A DNA stretch of 33,304 nucleotides from JBBRSC01 sp038245795 (GTDB lineage Bacteria > Actinomycetota > Acidimicrobiia > Acidimicrobiales > Microtrichaceae). Position numbers and translations under genes: made by a program. Under the pieces are notes generated by a model that saw only the letters and a program-made list of their open reading frames with translations, ran no database searches and was not told where the DNA came from. This document shows, piece by piece, positions 1-7,792 of this stretch (position 1 is its first letter; each line of letters starts with the position of its first letter). The DNA lies in assembly GCA_038245795.1 (NCBI GenBank), contig JBBRSC010000003.1:1-33304 (forward strand). Direction: 5' to 3'.

Positions 1-262
1 CCAGCTGGGCACGGAGCCACCGCCGACGCTGCGGTTCGAGGTCGCCGTCGTCGCCCCGGTCGATGCGGCCGATCAGCTCGACCACTTGGTGGCGCAGGGT
101 GGCCGCGTCGGTGGGCGCTTCGTTACGAACGTTCGCCCGCAGCTCCTCAGGCCCGTAGTAGGCATCGACGGCGTCGGGGTGGATCTCGCCGAGACGCAAT
201 CCCACCCGCAGATAGTCGTCGACGAAGCGCTGGGCCTCCGACTGAGTGGCTGACATCGACAT
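1..262 (-). CDS. Partial hypothetical protein, N-terminal part only
   Basis: The reading frame is open from an ATG at 262 (second in-frame ATG at 256) to the left edge, so only about 87 N-terminal residues are visible and the C-terminus is missing. The visible part is charged and helical, without a signal peptide, and contains VDDYLRVGLRLG followed by VDAYYGPEELR. I have a vague recollection of the AYYGP segment from unnamed actinobacterial proteins but cannot place it in a named family. The start lies only 7 nt after the stop of the dienelactone hydrolase gene, so the two are probably co-transcribed. The frame and start are fairly clear; the function is unknown. Confidence 0.6.
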   Translation of the reverse strand, partial: MSMSATQSEAQRFVDDYLRVGLRLGEIHPDAVDAYYGPEELRANVRNEAPTDAATLRHQVVELIGRIDRGDDGDLEPQRRRWLRAQL

Positions 263-269
263 GCGTTCG

Positions 270-953
270 TCAGACGAGAGTCGAGCGGAACAACGCCACG
301 GTGTCGTCGAAGCAGCTCGCCGACAGGGCTGCGTCGTACACGTCGGGTCGTGTGTCATTGAAGAAGGCGTGCTGTGCGCCGTCGTGAACCGTCAGGGTCG
401 CGTCGATCCCGAGTTCGGTCAACGTGGCCTCGAGTGCTGCGACCTTCTCGGGTGGGAACATCCCGTCCTCGCTCGCGAAATGGCCGCGGATCACGGCGGT
501 GATCGCAGCCCAGTCGGGCACCGGATCGAGGAACGGAATCACGCCGTAGTAGGGGGCGCAGGCGCCGACGACATCGGGTCGGGTGGTGGCAGCCATGAGC
601 GCGAGCGCACCGCCCATGCAGTAGCCGACGATGCCGACTCGATCGCCGGTCACCTCGTCGGATCCAGCCAGATAGTCCGCCGCCGAGCTGATGTCCTTGG
701 CTGCTTGGCCGAGGTTCAGCGACATCATCAGCTTGCCGGCCTCGTCCGGTTCGGTGGTCGTCGCTCCCCGATAGAGGTCTGGTGCCAGTGTTGAGAAGCC
801 TGCCGCCGCGAAGCGATCGACGATGCTTCGCACGTGGTCGTTCAGTCCCCACCATTCCTGGATGACGATGACGCCGGGCGCCCCGCCGGGAACGGGAGCG
901 AAGTAGCCCGTGCAATCGGATCCGTTGGCAGCAAATGTCACGTCGTGGCCCAT
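270..953 (-). CDS. Dienelactone hydrolase family protein
   Basis: This encodes a 227-aa cytoplasmic alpha/beta hydrolase of the dienelactone hydrolase family, whose members open lactone or ester bonds. The nucleophile elbow GYCMGG places a cysteine at residue 112, as in true dienelactone hydrolases. Candidate triad partners are Asp163 (in ASEDGMFP) and His195 (in QHAFFND). Glu33 in the QEWWG segment matches the glutamate that primes the cysteine in this family. Length is normal for the family. It sits 47 nt downstream of a PPOX-type gene and 7 nt upstream of the partial gene. The natural substrate cannot be told, and no chlorocatechol pathway genes are nearby, so a general carboxylesterase-like role is possible. 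Confidence 0.9.
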   Translation of the reverse strand: MGHDVTFAANGSDCTGYFAPVPGGAPGVIVIQEWWGLNDHVRSIVDRFAAAGFSTLAPDLYRGATTTEPDEAGKLMMSLNLGQAAKDISSAADYLAGSDEVTGDRVGIVGYCMGGALALMAATTRPDVVGACAPYYGVIPFLDPVPDWAAITAVIRGHFASEDGMFPPEKVAALEATLTELGIDATLTVHDGAQHAFFNDTRPDVYDAALSASCFDDTVALFRSTLV

Positions 954-1000
954 CGCCGCAACCTACTCCGCCGGCCGTGAGTTTCGGACGAGACAGGCGT

Positions 1001-1504
1001 TCAGTACTGGACGTCGAGTTTCGAGTGGTCCCAGCTGACCATCCGCTCGACCTTCAGCTTCACGCAGACCCGTTTGCGGGCGGCGATGTCGGCGGCGAAC
1101 TCGAGATCGCCAGGGTTGGCGAACGTCTCGTAGCGGCTGAGCACCGCCTTGCAGGACTCGACAACCGTCGGCTCGTCCTCGCTGATCTCGACGGCGCCGA
1201 CCAGTTCGACACCGCGGAGTTGGTTGTACTGATCGCCCGACTCGACGAGGGCGGTGAACCGTCCCGTGCGACGGAAGTTCTGGACCTTCTGGGATTTGCC
1301 GAAGGTTTCGATCACGATGTCGCCGTTGTCGAACCCGATCCCTGGGTCGAAAACGTTGCTGTCATCGAGAAATCCGTACCACATGGCCACCAAGTGGACA
1401 TCGCCGCTGGGTCCCACGGATGCCAACTGGAGTGTCCGGCGGCCGCCGAGGAACTCGGACATCTCCGGTTCGGTCATCTTGATCATGTCGCGGCGGCTGG
1501 GCAT
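1001..1504 (-). CDS. Pyridoxamine 5'-phosphate oxidase-like (PPOX) FMN/F420-binding protein
   Basis: This 167-aa protein has the split-barrel flavin-binding fold pattern. An N-terminal helix (MTEPEMSEFL) is followed by strands RTLQLASVGPSGDVHLVAMWYGFLD, then VIETFGKSQKVQNFRRTGRFTALVESG. The last segment is the typical 'K-x-x-N-x-R' region of PPOX family members that bind FMN or F420. The ATG at 1504 is preceded by AAGGA at a reasonable distance; an ATG at 1486 is an alternative. It lies 30 nt after the eIF2B-like gene in the same direction. In actinobacteria such proteins are often F420-dependent reductases or biliverdin reductases. The substrate and the cofactor choice are not determined here. 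Confidence 0.82.
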   Translation of the reverse strand: MPSRRDMIKMTEPEMSEFLGGRRTLQLASVGPSGDVHLVAMWYGFLDDSNVFDPGIGFDNGDIVIETFGKSQKVQNFRRTGRFTALVESGDQYNQLRGVELVGAVEISEDEPTVVESCKAVLSRYETFANPGDLEFAADIAARKRVCVKLKVERMVSWDHSKLDVQY

Positions 1505-1534
1505 GGGCTCGTTCCTTGGGTGGTTTTCGGTGTC

Positions 1535-2338
1535 TTAGGTGATGTCGGCTTTGAACAGCTCGGGTGCGATGGGGCAGTCGCATCGACGGATCATCTCGTC
1601 GACTGATTCGAGACCCGTCGGTCCCACACACTGATCGATCAACGACAATGACACGATTTCGTCGTCGGCGTCCCACGGTTCATCTGCCAGGTCGAGGCGT
1701 CCCACGAGCGCCTCCCAGATGCGGGCGGGCAACACCCGACCCACGCCAACGACCAGCCACACGGGCACGCCTGCCGAGTGCGCAACGGCTGCTGCAGCTC
1801 GGGTTCCCGCCACGCCCAGAAAGGCGTCGGTGCCGACAGCGCTTGCTTCGATGATGACGAGATCCGCTGCGGCGCAGGCGGCGCCGAGACCGCTGAGTGG
1901 CACTTCGACGGCATCGACATCGCGGGTCGACAGATGGCGACAGAAGCTGCCTGCCTCACCCAATACATCGATGACCAGCACTTCGACATCGCCACGACGG
2001 ACCAGAGCGGAGGCCACCACGGTCTGCCAGCCGGCTACCGCGATCGTCGCGTCGTCGGGGAGAGCCGCCGCCAGCGAACGAGAGGTCCTGTCACTCTCGA
2101 TCTCATCGACAGCCGAACGGGCCTCGGCTACGACATCGGTGGCGCACAGCAGCCTTGACGTCAGCCACCAGATGGCACCGCTCGTGAGCTGCCGAGACAC
2201 GATGCGACGACACGCCGTGACCAGACCGGAGTGGTCATCCCGGAACGACAGCAACGCCGACGCCGTCTCGGCGACCAACAGATCCTGCGGCGCCCCCGAC
2301 GATCGGGCGACGTATCGAAGGCGTTCGATGGGATGCAC
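1535..2338 (-). CDS. eIF2B alpha/beta/delta-like protein
   Basis: The product is 267 aa starting at a GTG (2338). The start HPIERLRYVARSSGAP and the C-terminal segment with VGTDAFLGVAGTRAAAAVAH, followed by GVPVWLV, match the Rossmann-like C-terminal half of the eIF2B / methylthioribose-1-phosphate isomerase / ribose-1,5-bisphosphate isomerase superfamily. It is shorter than a full MtnA (about 340 aa), and the nucleotide-proximal segment usually written NK-x-GT is altered to AGT. Sugar-phosphate isomerase activity is therefore possible but unproven. It heads a minus-strand set followed by the PPOX and dienelactone hydrolase genes and is divergent from the thioredoxin-like gene. Confidence 0.72.
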   Translation of the reverse strand: MHPIERLRYVARSSGAPQDLLVAETASALLSFRDDHSGLVTACRRIVSRQLTSGAIWWLTSRLLCATDVVAEARSAVDEIESDRTSRSLAAALPDDATIAVAGWQTVVASALVRRGDVEVLVIDVLGEAGSFCRHLSTRDVDAVEVPLSGLGAACAAADLVIIEASAVGTDAFLGVAGTRAAAAVAHSAGVPVWLVVGVGRVLPARIWEALVGRLDLADEPWDADDEIVSLSLIDQCVGPTGLESVDEMIRRCDCPIAPELFKADIT

Positions 2339-2440
2339 GCCGACAAGCTACCGCTGGACCCCTTGGCCCGCCGCCCCGCCCCGACCCGTTCACCAGTCTC
2401 ACTTCATCGGCCAGCCGCCGATGCACTACGTTCTCAGCCC

Positions 2441-2926
2441 GTGGCGAACCTCTCTCCCGATGTCGAGATGCACCCCGTCGGCGGTCGCAGCCGAACCGTG
2501 GCCGAGCAGCTGAAACTGTTCCACCTGGCGGCTGTCGTGCTCGACCCATTCACCTACGAGAGTTCATGGCTACTGGGCACCGCCGGACGGATTCTCGAAA
2601 CCTTCTCGGGCGCCGACTGCCGCACCGCGATGATTCTCACCAGCGACGCCGCGGGAGCCACTGAGTTCGTGGGGCCGTGGGCTGATTCGTTGATGATCTT
2701 CGCTGATCCGGATCGCGAGTTCACCAAGGCGTTGGGGCTCAGGGAGCTTCCGGCATTTGTGCACATTGCGATGGATCTTTCGGTCGTCGGGAAGGCCGAG
2801 GGTTGGGACCCCGAGACGTGGCGGCCCATTGCCGAGAACCTGGCCGACATGATGTCGTGGTCGCGCCCACAGATTCCGATCGCTGGCGATCCTGTGCCGT
2901 TCGAGGGCACCGCAGCTCTCGTCTGA
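2441..2926 (+). CDS. Thioredoxin-like actinobacterial conserved protein
   Basis: A 161-aa protein from the GTG at 2441; an ATG at 2468 would remove nine residues. It resembles a family I recall from actinobacteria with a thioredoxin-like fold. FHLAAVVLDPFTYESSWLL is followed by FSGADCRTAMILTSD, then LRELPAFVHIAMDLSVVG and the C-terminal block AEGWDPETWRPIAENLA. It has no CxxC; the single cysteine in GADC is the only candidate redox residue. The frame stays open upstream to 2231, but that part overlaps the divergent eIF2B-like gene and is arginine-rich, so it is not included. It ends 10 nt from the convergent lipoprotein gene. The function is unknown. Confidence 0.7.
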   Translation: MANLSPDVEMHPVGGRSRTVAEQLKLFHLAAVVLDPFTYESSWLLGTAGRILETFSGADCRTAMILTSDAAGATEFVGPWADSLMIFADPDREFTKALGLRELPAFVHIAMDLSVVGKAEGWDPETWRPIAENLADMMSWSRPQIPIAGDPVPFEGTAALV

Positions 2927-2936
2927 CCCAGCGCGC

Positions 2937-4022
2937 TCAGGTGATCGGGTGGGCCTCGAAGAACGTCCACATGAGTTCGTTGGCGTCGATTGATGTCGTC
3001 GTGCGACCCACGACCGAAGCGGCTCCTGCCAGGAACTTCGAACCCGGCCACGTATGGCCTCCGCCTTCGATCACATAGAGCTGCGCCTCAGCTCCGACCG
3101 GGCATCCGCCCCAGCGTTTGAGCACCACGTCGTCGGTGACTCGTTCGTCGGCCGGGCCGCCAGTGCATCCATTGCGTTTCGCCCACCCACTGACCGCGTC
3201 GATCACCGGAAGAAACTTGATCTTGCCGAAGACCGCTGTGGCGGTGTCGCTACCGGGTAGCGACTGTGCACCCTCGCCGGAGATCCCGTCGAAGCCGACG
3301 AAGGTGTCTGCTGTTCCATGGAAGGACACGACCGGAACGGGCCGCTCGGTGGTCGTGCAATCGTCGAACACCAGCGTTCCAGCCACCGGGGCGGCCGCCG
3401 CGATTCGCGAGCTCAGGACACACGCCAAACGGGAGGTCATGAAGGCGCCGTTGCTGAGACCAGTCACAAACACCCGGTGCTGATCAATGCACATTGATGC
3501 CTCCATCGAATCGAGCAAGGCCCTGATGAAACCGACGTCGTCGACGACACCCTCGGCTTGGGTGGCGTTCCAGAACTTCGGCGAGCCGGTGCCGTCGGGC
3601 GTGAGGGTGATGAAGCCCTTGGTGTTGCCGAACTCGCCGAGCTTCGAGGTCAGCGCATGGATGACGGCACCCTCGACGTACCCGTGGAGGTCGATCACGA
3701 GCGGCATCGGTGTCGCCGACGAGTAGGACGTCGGGACGTGGCGGATGAAGGTTCGATCAATCCCTCCAGCGGGCATGGTCTCAGTCGCTTGGCCAGCCGC
3801 GGGCGCCGCCACGGACGACGCGCACCCGGCGCTGGGCTGAGCGGGGACGTCGGCGGGATCGATGCTCGTCGACGGCACCTCCGCCGCAATTGGCGACGTC
3901 GGAAGCGGCGCGGTCGGACCGTTGGCGGTCGAGGTCTTCTCAGTTCCGGAGCAGCCCGACAGGGCAACCGCCAAGGCGACCATGACGGCAGCGAACCGAA
4001 CGAGATGGGTCCTCGTGGGCAT
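2937..4022 (-). CDS. PHB depolymerase/LpqC-like esterase, lipoprotein
   Basis: The product is 361 aa and probably anchored to the outer face of the membrane. The N-terminus is a lipoprotein signal peptide with a lipobox ending LSGC (Cys24), followed by a Ser/Thr/Pro-rich linker to about residue 65. The alpha/beta hydrolase domain has the nucleophile motif GLSNG (Ser190), an Asp in HGTAD (Asp239) and a His in GGGHTWPG (His323). These match the catalytic triad of the esterase PHB depolymerase family, which includes LpqC and feruloyl esterase-like proteins. The start at 4022 is chosen because a strong GGGAGG lies six bases upstream. An ATG at 4052 overlapping the SDR stop would give a longer N-terminus. 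The substrate is unknown; a PHB degradation role is not implied. Confidence 0.88.
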   Translation of the reverse strand: MPTRTHLVRFAAVMVALAVALSGCSGTEKTSTANGPTAPLPTSPIAAEVPSTSIDPADVPAQPSAGCASSVAAPAAGQATETMPAGGIDRTFIRHVPTSYSSATPMPLVIDLHGYVEGAVIHALTSKLGEFGNTKGFITLTPDGTGSPKFWNATQAEGVVDDVGFIRALLDSMEASMCIDQHRVFVTGLSNGAFMTSRLACVLSSRIAAAAPVAGTLVFDDCTTTERPVPVVSFHGTADTFVGFDGISGEGAQSLPGSDTATAVFGKIKFLPVIDAVSGWAKRNGCTGGPADERVTDDVVLKRWGGCPVGAEAQLYVIEGGGHTWPGSKFLAGAASVVGRTTTSIDANELMWTFFEAHPIT

Positions 4023-4028
4023 GGGGTG

Positions 4029-4034
4029 CCTCCC
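4029..4034 (-). promoter_or_regulatory. Ribosome binding site deciding the lipoprotein start
   Basis: On the minus strand GGGAGG lies six bases before the ATG at 4022. It favours this start over the ATG at 4052, which overlaps the stop of the upstream SDR gene and would put about ten extra residues ahead of the signal peptide. Confidence 0.7.
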
Positions 4035-4048
4035 GTGTCGATGAGCGA

Positions 4049-4834
4049 TCATCGGGCGGTCCAGCCGCCGTCGACGGTCAGAATGTGGCCACACACGTAG
4101 CTCGACGCTGGTCCCGCCAGAAACAGCAACGCCCCGTCGAGTTCGGCGAGTTCGCCGCCACGCCCAAGCGGGCAGTTGCGTTCCAGGTACGCGAGCCCGG
4201 AACCCTCTTCGAACATGTCGTCTTGGGTCATTTCAGTGGGGAACCAGCCGGGCGCAATGGCATTGACCCGCACCCCTTTGCGGGCCCACTGCACACCGAG
4301 TTCGCGGGTCAGGTTGATGACCGCACCCTTCGAGGCGCAATAGCTGGCCTGCTTGATCGGCGCGCCAGCGACCAGCCCGAGGATCGACGCGATGTTGATG
4401 ATGGAACCGCTTCGCGCCTCGAGCATGTGTCGAGCGGCCTGCTGGGTCAAACAGAAGAGTCCGGTCAGGTTGACGTCGATGGTTGCCCGGAACTGTTCCA
4501 TCGGCTCGGACTCGGCAGGCGCTGTGGTGCCCGCGCCAGCGTTGTTGACCAACACGTCAACGGCACCGAACCGTTCGATGGCCGTGGCAACCAACGAAGC
4601 CGTCGACGACTCGTCAGTCACGTCGCACGCCACGGGTACGAGGGATTCGCCCAGCTCGTTCGCCAACGACTCCAATCGATCGATCCGGCGGGCTCCAGCG
4701 ATCACGGTCGCGCCAGCAGCGACCAGCACGCGGGAAAATCGATCGCCGAGCCCACTGGACGCACCGGTGACGATGGCCACCTGCCCGTCGAGTCGGAACA
4801 ACGCAGGAATATCAACGGGAGTCGAGTCGGCCAC
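4049..4834 (-). CDS. Short-chain dehydrogenase/reductase (SDR)
   Basis: A 261-aa classical SDR from the GTG at 4834. It carries the NAD(P)-binding glycine motif TGASSGLG (residues 23-30), the NNAG motif (97-100), the catalytic serine at 150 in NIAS, and the YxxxK pair Tyr165/Lys169 in YCASKG. It ends with the usual VDGGW segment. Arg49/Arg50 after the second beta strand (AGARR) suggest a preference for NADP(H), which is an inference. The frame is open far upstream, but that part overlaps the divergent LLM oxidoreductase gene and has no SDR similarity. The lipoprotein gene follows after 26 nt, so the two may be co-transcribed. The substrate is unknown. Confidence 0.93.
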   Translation of the reverse strand: MADSTPVDIPALFRLDGQVAIVTGASSGLGDRFSRVLVAAGATVIAGARRIDRLESLANELGESLVPVACDVTDESSTASLVATAIERFGAVDVLVNNAGAGTTAPAESEPMEQFRATIDVNLTGLFCLTQQAARHMLEARSGSIINIASILGLVAGAPIKQASYCASKGAVINLTRELGVQWARKGVRVNAIAPGWFPTEMTQDDMFEEGSGLAYLERNCPLGRGGELAELDGALLFLAGPASSYVCGHILTVDGGWTAR

Positions 4835-4871
4835 GGCGCGCAATGTAGTCCGACGTGCATATCCTCGGGCC

Positions 4872-5768
4872 ATGAAGATTCGTGTCGGCTTCGGCTTGGG
4901 GGCCCGCACTGGCGTCGATGACCAGGCCCGCTTCCGATTGATGATCGACGAGCTGGAGCGGCTGCGGTTCGATTCGCTGTGGGTATCGGAGCGCCTGACA
5001 TCACCCGGACCTGACCCAATTGTGGCGATGTCCATGGCGGCAGCACGCACAGAGCGCTTGAAGTTCGGCATGAGCGTGATGGTGCTTCCTGGACGAAATC
5101 CCGTGGTCACCGCGAAGGAGTTGGCGTCGTTGGATGTCCTGTCCGGCGGTCGGCTGTTGCCGGCGTTCGGACTCGGCGCCGTGAACGCCGCGGAGCACCA
5201 AGCGTTCGGGGTCGACCGAAGTGAGCGGGCAGCAATCTTCAACGAGTCGTTGGGGTTGATGCGCCGACTCTGGACCGAGGATCACGTCACCCACGAGGGC
5301 GCACGGTTCTCGATCGTCGATGTCACCGTCCGGCCGAAACCTCTCCAAGATCCGCTGGAGGTCTGGCTGGGCGGAATCGCGCCGTCGGAGCTGCGCCGTG
5401 TCGGGCGCCTGGCGGATGGGTGGATCCCGAGTTTCGTCACACCTGCCGATGTCGAGGCGGGCATCGTTGATATCGAACGCCACGCCCACGAACACGAGCG
5501 GGCGCTCGACCCGGAGCACTACGGCGTGTTGATTCCGTACGCGAATCAGCCGATCGACGATGCCGTGTTGGCCTTCATCGGAGCGCGCCGACCGGAGCTC
5601 GATCCGCACGAGTTGGTGGCGTCCTCACTCGACGAGTTGGTGGCGATGATCCAACGGTTCATCGCGGTCGGCGCCTCGAAGTTCGTAGCCGTGCCCTTCG
5701 CTCCATTAGGGGACATCACCGACGAGCTGGTCGCCCTGTCCGGCGCTGTGCGGCCGCTCGAAAACTGA
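4872..5768 (+). CDS. LLM-class (luciferase-like) oxidoreductase, probably F420-dependent
   Basis: The product is 298 aa and starts MKIRVGFGLGART. Typical luciferase-like monooxygenase features are present. These include RFDSLWVSERL near residue 35-45, MSVMVLPGRNP followed by AKELASLDVLSGGRLLPAFGLG near 75-105, and LEVWLGGIAPSELRRVGRLADGW in the second half. The last pattern is typical of F420-dependent members in actinobacteria. The fold is a TIM barrel in the cytoplasm. The ATG at 4872 is 37 nt from the divergent SDR start, so the two share a short promoter region. The stop TGA abuts the stop of the convergent TetR gene. The cofactor assignment is by family resemblance only. Confidence 0.9.
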   Translation: MKIRVGFGLGARTGVDDQARFRLMIDELERLRFDSLWVSERLTSPGPDPIVAMSMAAARTERLKFGMSVMVLPGRNPVVTAKELASLDVLSGGRLLPAFGLGAVNAAEHQAFGVDRSERAAIFNESLGLMRRLWTEDHVTHEGARFSIVDVTVRPKPLQDPLEVWLGGIAPSELRRVGRLADGWIPSFVTPADVEAGIVDIERHAHEHERALDPEHYGVLIPYANQPIDDAVLAFIGARRPELDPHELVASSLDELVAMIQRFIAVGASKFVAVPFAPLGDITDELVALSGAVRPLEN

Positions 5769-6422
5769 TCAGACCGACGCATCGTCGATCGAAGCGACGT
5801 CGGTCGAAGCATCCTCACTCGGCAGGGCGTCGAGCACGGACGCCGGATCAGCCCACGCGGAGATGGCGGCGATCAGCCCTGCGGTGGCGACTGGGATCCA
5901 CTGTTCATCATTCGCGAGCTCGCCGATCTCCAACCATCTGAGCACCGCCGTCACGAGATGATCGATGGCGGTTGCGGTGGCCCAACGACGCAGCTCGCCG
6001 TCGACGATCATCGGGCCGATCAGTTCGTCGGCGAGGGCGATCTGCAGGCTTCTTAAGTCTTCAGCGAAGCTGGCGAAGTCAGTCTCGCGGGCGGCGTGAA
6101 CGAACAGCAGTCGGAACGCGTCGGGGTGTTCTCGGCCGACGCGCAGCAGGGTTCGAGTCGGAGCCTCGTAGCGATCCTCTCGGGCCCGCTCCTCGGCCCA
6201 CACCTCGCCCAGTCGGCTGGAGACTTGTTCGAGTACGCACCGGTAGAGGTGGTCTTTCGATTCGAAGTGTCGGTAGACGATGAGCTTGGTGATGCCGGCC
6301 GCTTTGGCCACATCGTCGACGGACGTGGCGGCGTAGCCCTGATGGGCGAAGGCGACGGCCGCTGAGCGAAGCAACTGAGCGCGGCGCTCGTCTCGACGGA
6401 GCAGCGGGCGGGCAGTCGACAC
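5769..6422 (-). CDS. TetR-family transcriptional regulator
   Basis: A 217-aa TetR-type regulator beginning at a GTG (6422). The N-terminal DNA-binding domain spans about residues 10-62, with the sequence RAQLLRSAAVAFAHQGYAA, then the helix-turn-helix core TSVDDVAKAAGITKLIVYRHF and ESKDHLYRCVLE. The C-terminal ligand-binding and dimerisation part is not specific enough to name an inducer. It is divergent from the predicted diiron ferritin-like gene at 6549 with 126 nt between the starts. Control of that gene and of itself is the likely job. Its stop codon directly abuts that of the LLM gene. Confidence 0.92.
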   Translation of the reverse strand: MSTARPLLRRDERRAQLLRSAAVAFAHQGYAATSVDDVAKAAGITKLIVYRHFESKDHLYRCVLEQVSSRLGEVWAEERAREDRYEAPTRTLLRVGREHPDAFRLLFVHAARETDFASFAEDLRSLQIALADELIGPMIVDGELRRWATATAIDHLVTAVLRWLEIGELANDEQWIPVATAGLIAAISAWADPASVLDALPSEDASTDVASIDDASV

Positions 6423-6498
6423 GTCTACGGAACCTACTCGGAAGCGCAGTGAGCTCCTCCCGCGGCGAAAGAATCTCTGCCGATGAGGGGTTCCAAAG

Positions 6499-6517
6499 TG
6501 TACACCCGTCAGTTACA
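6499..6517. promoter_or_regulatory. Candidate TetR operator with TGTA/TACA ends
   Basis: Within the divergent region between the TetR gene and the gene at 6549 is a 19-nt site with TGTA at one end and TACA at the other, only partly palindromic inside. Its place, about 30-50 nt upstream of the ATG at 6549, would suit repression by the neighbouring regulator. The evidence is only position and partial symmetry. Confidence 0.28.
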
Positions 6518-6548
6518 GTGATGGTCTGCCGGACATCAAGGGGGAACC

Positions 6549-7739
6549 ATGGATGACGTTGCCATTCAGGACGCGACCACGACCGATCAACTGGTCTTCG
6601 ACAACGCCGAGCTGTTGTCCACCCACCTTGACCTCGAGCCGATGATCGCCGAGGGCATCCGCTGCCACGGCGGCTTCGACTCCAACGGGACCTACGTGTC
6701 ACCGCGAACCCTCAACCGAACGCCCGCGATCGACGCCTGGCAGGCCCAACACCAGAAAACCAGTGGTGCTCCCCTCGTTGATATTGGCCTCGACACCTTC
6801 GGGGCGCACTACCCCAATGTCGAACAGTCGAAGATCCTCCTCCGAGCGGGCATCCGCGATCCGTTCATCGCCACGCTCACCCGTGTCGGGACCGTCGAAG
6901 GCTTCGGCTCCTTCCTTCGCGCGTCAACCGTGCCCGACATCCAACGATTCTTCGACGACGACATCTCCGCCACCGCCATCGGACATCTCGACAAGGGCCT
7001 CATCGAAGCGCACGCCCGCGACGAAGCCGGCCACCCCGAAGCTGCCGAGGCCGGCCACAACACCATGTGGTTCATCGCACGAGACATCGCCTTCGAACAT
7101 CCGATGACCGACGATCTGACCAGCGAAATGCTCTTCCGCATGGGCATCACACCGGCCGCCGGTGTGGCCCCCGACTTCGCGGCGCTCCGCGCCAACGCCA
7201 TCGCCAACCGCGTCCTGCCAGTCGACATCGACTTCGATCTCGAGTCGCTCCTGAACCGCATGGTGCGGCTCCTCCTCATCGAGATCTCCGCGTTCCACAC
7301 CTTCACGTGGGCCGAGACACTGTTGTCTGACGACAACTTGGTGGCGGGCGAAGGTCGAGCCGCCGCCATGGTCAACCACATCCGAGCAGACGAGACCCCG
7401 CATGTCCGCTACCTGACCACCGTGCTGTCCGAGATCCGAGAACACACCATTGTCGGCGCCGACGGACACAAGCATCCGGGCGCCGACGTCATCGACGCGC
7501 TGTGGGCGCCGGCAGTGGCCCAGAGCCGCGGCGAAGGACGTTCCGGCCTGCTCGATCTCACGTGGGCGGAGATCGTACGATCACTCGACGGCAGGAGTGG
7601 CGCCGACGATCTGCTGGCCGAGTTCGATGCCGCTGGCACGTCGCACCGGCAAACCAACGGCACCTGGATCGACCCGTCCGCCGGTGAGATTGCCTCGCTC
7701 GACGCAACTTCAATCGTTGGCACCCCCGTCGCCCCATGA
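6549..7739 (+). CDS. Predicted diiron ferritin-like protein of unknown function
   Basis: A 396-aa soluble protein with a good ribosome binding site (AAGGGGGA at 6538-6545). I do not recognise a named family, but the helical middle carries two E-x-x-H pairs and separate glutamates in the arrangement of ferritin-like diiron proteins. These are Glu117 (helix TRVGTVEGFG), Glu159-x-x-His162 (in ARDEAGH), Glu245 or Glu256 (in LIEISAFHTFTWAE), and Glu282-x-x-His285 (in ADETPH). If this holds, the protein would bind two metal ions and could be an oxidase, oxygenase or metal store. The N-terminal 100 and C-terminal 90 residues have no recognised motif. It is divergent from a TetR gene. The metal site is inferred from motif order. 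Confidence 0.72.
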   Translation: MDDVAIQDATTTDQLVFDNAELLSTHLDLEPMIAEGIRCHGGFDSNGTYVSPRTLNRTPAIDAWQAQHQKTSGAPLVDIGLDTFGAHYPNVEQSKILLRAGIRDPFIATLTRVGTVEGFGSFLRASTVPDIQRFFDDDISATAIGHLDKGLIEAHARDEAGHPEAAEAGHNTMWFIARDIAFEHPMTDDLTSEMLFRMGITPAAGVAPDFAALRANAIANRVLPVDIDFDLESLLNRMVRLLLIEISAFHTFTWAETLLSDDNLVAGEGRAAAMVNHIRADETPHVRYLTTVLSEIREHTIVGADGHKHPGADVIDALWAPAVAQSRGEGRSGLLDLTWAEIVRSLDGRSGADDLLAEFDAAGTSHRQTNGTWIDPSAGEIASLDATSIVGTPVAP

Positions 7740-7792
7740 GTTCGGCATGCGCCTGACTCGCCGACGGCACGTGGGTCGACCATCATGGCCGG

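Noticed and set aside
246..794. Plus-strand open frame over the dienelactone hydrolase gene
   Set aside because: It is antisense to a well-supported enzyme, has no recognisable motif, and its composition is what the complement of a GC-rich gene gives.
4353..4871. N-terminal extension of the LLM oxidoreductase
   Set aside because: The extension lies antisense to the SDR gene; the ATG at 4872 begins the first beta strand of the LLM fold.
4835..5242. N-terminal extension of the SDR by about 136 residues
   Set aside because: The extension is antisense to the LLM oxidoreductase, is Arg/Ser-rich and lacks homology; the GTG at 4834 gives a normal SDR length.
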